This document shows, one piece after another, positions 59,115-64,000 of a stretch of 64,000 nucleotides of DNA; position 1 is the stretch's first letter; each line of letters opens with the position of its first letter. Source of the stretch: Pseudoxanthomonas wuyuanensis (lineage in GTDB: Bacteria > Pseudomonadota > Gammaproteobacteria > Xanthomonadales > Xanthomonadaceae); contig NZ_OCND01000001.1 of the NCBI RefSeq assembly GCF_900215535.1, positions 744,001 through 808,000 on the forward strand, written 5' to 3'. The notes under the pieces were generated by a model. It was not told the origin of the DNA. It saw only the letters and a program-made list of their open reading frames with translations, and ran no database searches. The position numbers were made by a program, and so were the translations under genes.

Positions 59115-59631
59115 GGTCGGCGCAGTCCCTGAAGATGATCCCCAGGCGACTTTAGGGCAGGTTTTTCACATTGACAAACAACAGCAAGTAGAGCGACATT
59201 GAACAGGCCAGGCAGTCGTTCGTCTTATGGAGGCGCAGAGGCTTGGACCGAGGACATACCGGGATGCAGGAAGAAGGCGGAACGCTGCCTGGCAGCGTTG
59301 TTCCGATACTGCCGGTTGTCGCGGCCAGTTGCATCGCCGGCCCGGCGATAACCAAGGCCGCGGATGCGTTCCGGGGGACACCCGCATGGGGTGCCGCTGC
59401 GGGGCCGGACGGATGGCAAGCCACCCACCGGATGCAGGCGGTTGCCGGTTCGTCGCCATTCCGCAGCGATACTCCGTTTCGACCGTCCAGGACTTTGCCA
59501 TCTTGGCCGACCGGGACCTGCGCTCTTTTTTCCACGGCCAGCCAGCCAACGGGAACGCCCGCTCTGCGCGGATGCGCAAGGCGGCTTTTTTCGGCCCGTG
59601 AACCCGGTCATCTCGCATCCTGGCGACGCCA
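59115..59631. other. Divergent promoter region between the EAL and hybrid kinase genes
   Basis: About 520 bases containing the palindrome AACGCTGCCTGGCAGCGTT at 59281-59299 (nine-base arms, one central base). No small gene is convincing. Promoters for both signalling genes should be here. Confidence 0.4.
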
Positions 59632-63027
<3,396 letters not shown>

Positions 63028-63117
63028 GCAGCAAGCTGGCGTGTTCTGGTGGATGGAGCTGGTTGCAGGCGTTGGGTTCCGGCAAAGGCGATAACGCGCA
63101 CAACGGAGAACGTGCTG

Positions 63118-63750
63118 ATGAGAATTCTGATTGCCGACGACCACCCCATCATCGCCATCGCGCTCACGGAGATGCTGAAGACCGCGTTTCCGGGCGATGT
63201 CCATATCGAGGCGATCGTCGATGGCCCCGGTCTCCTGCATAAAGTGGGGCAGGCGCGCTACGACTACCTTGTGCTCGACCTGCAGATGCCCGGTTCGCCA
63301 ACCAGCATTCCGCTGCTGAGGGCGGTCATGAGCATTTGCCCGGACTTGCGCGTCATCGTCTACACGGGCCATGTGCATCCTTGCCTGGCGCTGGCCTCGC
63401 TCGACCTGGGCGCCTCTGGCTATGTCTCGAAGAACAGTGGCCCATTCTTGGCCATGGAGGCGATGCGCGCGGTTGTCGCCGGCGGACAGTTTGTGGATCC
63501 CACCATCGACCTTCAGGCGGCGCGAAACCACCCCTGGATGCGTCTGACGGCAGCCGAGCAAGGCATTCTCATTGCGCTCGCTCAGGGGAACAACCTGCAG
63601 GCATTGGCGATCGACAGCGAGCGCAGCTACAAGACCGTCACGACCCACAAGTACAACGCATTACGCAAGCTTGGATTGCGCGCCAATACCGAGATCGGTC
63701 CATATCTGGCGAATCACGGCCTGGACTACCTGCTGACAGAATCGACCTGA
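63118..63750 (+). CDS. LuxR/NarL-type response regulator
   Basis: A protein of 210 residues with a receiver (acidic residues in IADDHP, phosphoacceptor D54 in LVLDLQMPG, lysine in YVSKNSG) and a C-terminal HTH starting LTAAEQGILIAL with the recognition part SERSYKTVTTHKYNALRKL. It resembles RcsB/BvgA regulators that work with HPt-bearing hybrid kinases, and it lies 90 bases after such a kinase. ATG 63118 has GGAGA ten bases upstream. It probably forms the output of the phosphorelay. Confidence 0.9.
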   Translation: MRILIADDHPIIAIALTEMLKTAFPGDVHIEAIVDGPGLLHKVGQARYDYLVLDLQMPGSPTSIPLLRAVMSICPDLRVIVYTGHVHPCLALASLDLGASGYVSKNSGPFLAMEAMRAVVAGGQFVDPTIDLQAARNHPWMRLTAAEQGILIALAQGNNLQALAIDSERSYKTVTTHKYNALRKLGLRANTEIGPYLANHGLDYLLTEST

Positions 63751-63804
63751 AGCGCCGTTGCGCTGCGCCGGAACGGGAGGTGCGTTCCCTTCTTTGCTGG
63801 GGAG

Positions 63805-63837
63805 AAGTCCTAGCGTCCGCTACCCGCTAGGACTTTT
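63805..63837 (+). terminator. Terminator after the response regulator gene
   Basis: An 11-bp perfect stem AAGTCCTAGCG/CGCTAGGACTT with a 9-base loop and trailing Ts, 55 bases after the stop codon. Confidence 0.75.
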
Positions 63838-63900
63838 CCCAATATCGTTTCTTCAGGCCTGGCCCTACGATGGTTTCCCGTAGTGATTCCTGGCACGAAT

Positions 63901-64000
63901 ATGAAAATGGGACGCGAACAAACGCCGCCGTATCCCGTTCTTGCGGCACTGCTGGGAGGTGACGGCCGCAAGATGAGGTCGATCCTGCGGGTCTTTCACC
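63901..64000 (+). CDS. N-terminal part of a probable HPt protein (3' end outside window)
   Basis: Only about 33 residues are visible, starting at ATG 63901. The segment LAALLGGDGRKMRSILRVFH aligns with ADILGNNEQKLCHVLGVFER at the start of the HPt domain in the hybrid kinase, so a stand-alone phosphotransfer protein or another HPt-bearing regulator is likely. There is no clear ribosome-binding site, and the start could also be ATG 63907. The functional call is tentative because of the short length. Confidence 0.45.
   Translation, partial: MKMGREQTPPYPVLAALLGGDGRKMRSILRVFH

Overview
The window comes from a high-GC (roughly two-thirds G+C) Gram-negative bacterium. The dense array of exported glycosidases, TonB-dependent receptors with the Xanthomonas/Caulobacter look, LacI regulators and Tat leaders points to the Xanthomonadaceae (Xanthomonas, Pseudoxanthomonas, Stenotrophomonas or Lysobacter type). 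This is an inference from gene content and protein style, not a database match.

Region 1 (1-2.8 kb) is a short overlapping operon: the end of a membrane acyltransferase-like gene and two class A beta-lactamase-fold proteins that lack a recognisable omega-loop glutamate. Region 2 (2.9-33.6 kb) is a large N-glycan utilisation locus. It holds GH29, CutC, a PfkB kinase, a LacI regulator, a sialidase-fold lipoprotein, GH35, GH92, GH125, GH3, GH2 and GH20, then a TonB receptor, a glucokinase-family kinase, a second LacI regulator, a Tat-exported glycosylasparaginase and a second TonB receptor. The GH35-GH92-GH125-GH3-GH2-GH20 order fits the nix cluster of Xanthomonas campestris, as I recall it. Four copies of a 16-bp palindrome, TTTGGAWCGWTCYAAA or close to it, lie upstream of the first LacI gene, the kinase (two copies) and the second TonB receptor, which suggests a single LacI-controlled regulon.

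Region 3 (33.6-45.8 kb) is the most unusual part. A siderophore-type TonB receptor is divergent from an operon encoding a binding lipoprotein, a FecCD permease, an ATPase, a TonB receptor, a 1311-residue CobN/ChlH-like chelatase subunit with a signal peptide and a C-terminal membrane anchor, an ExbB/MotA-like channel protein and a DUF2149 (ExbD-like) protein. I read this as a proton-motive-force-linked periplasmic machine acting on a tetrapyrrole or metal complex. It resembles the heme-acquisition hmu operon of Bacteroidetes and a zinc-responsive cluster of Pseudomonas aeruginosa (both from memory). A Zur-like palindrome sits in the divergent promoter region.

Region 4 (45.9-49.7 kb) is a paoABC-type periplasmic aldehyde oxidoreductase. 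Region 5 (50.4-57.6 kb) has three GH43 enzymes and a GH5-ricin lectin enzyme for plant cell-wall polysaccharides. Region 6 (57.9-64 kb) is a signalling island: a REC-EAL phosphodiesterase divergent from a large PAS hybrid histidine kinase, a LuxR-type response regulator and, at the right edge, the start of a probable HPt protein.

No rRNA, tRNA, CRISPR array, insertion sequence or prophage was seen. Repeats are confined to the N-glycan locus: an inverted pair of extragenic elements, a CCCCGGT heptamer array and a palindromic element translated as the leader of GH3.
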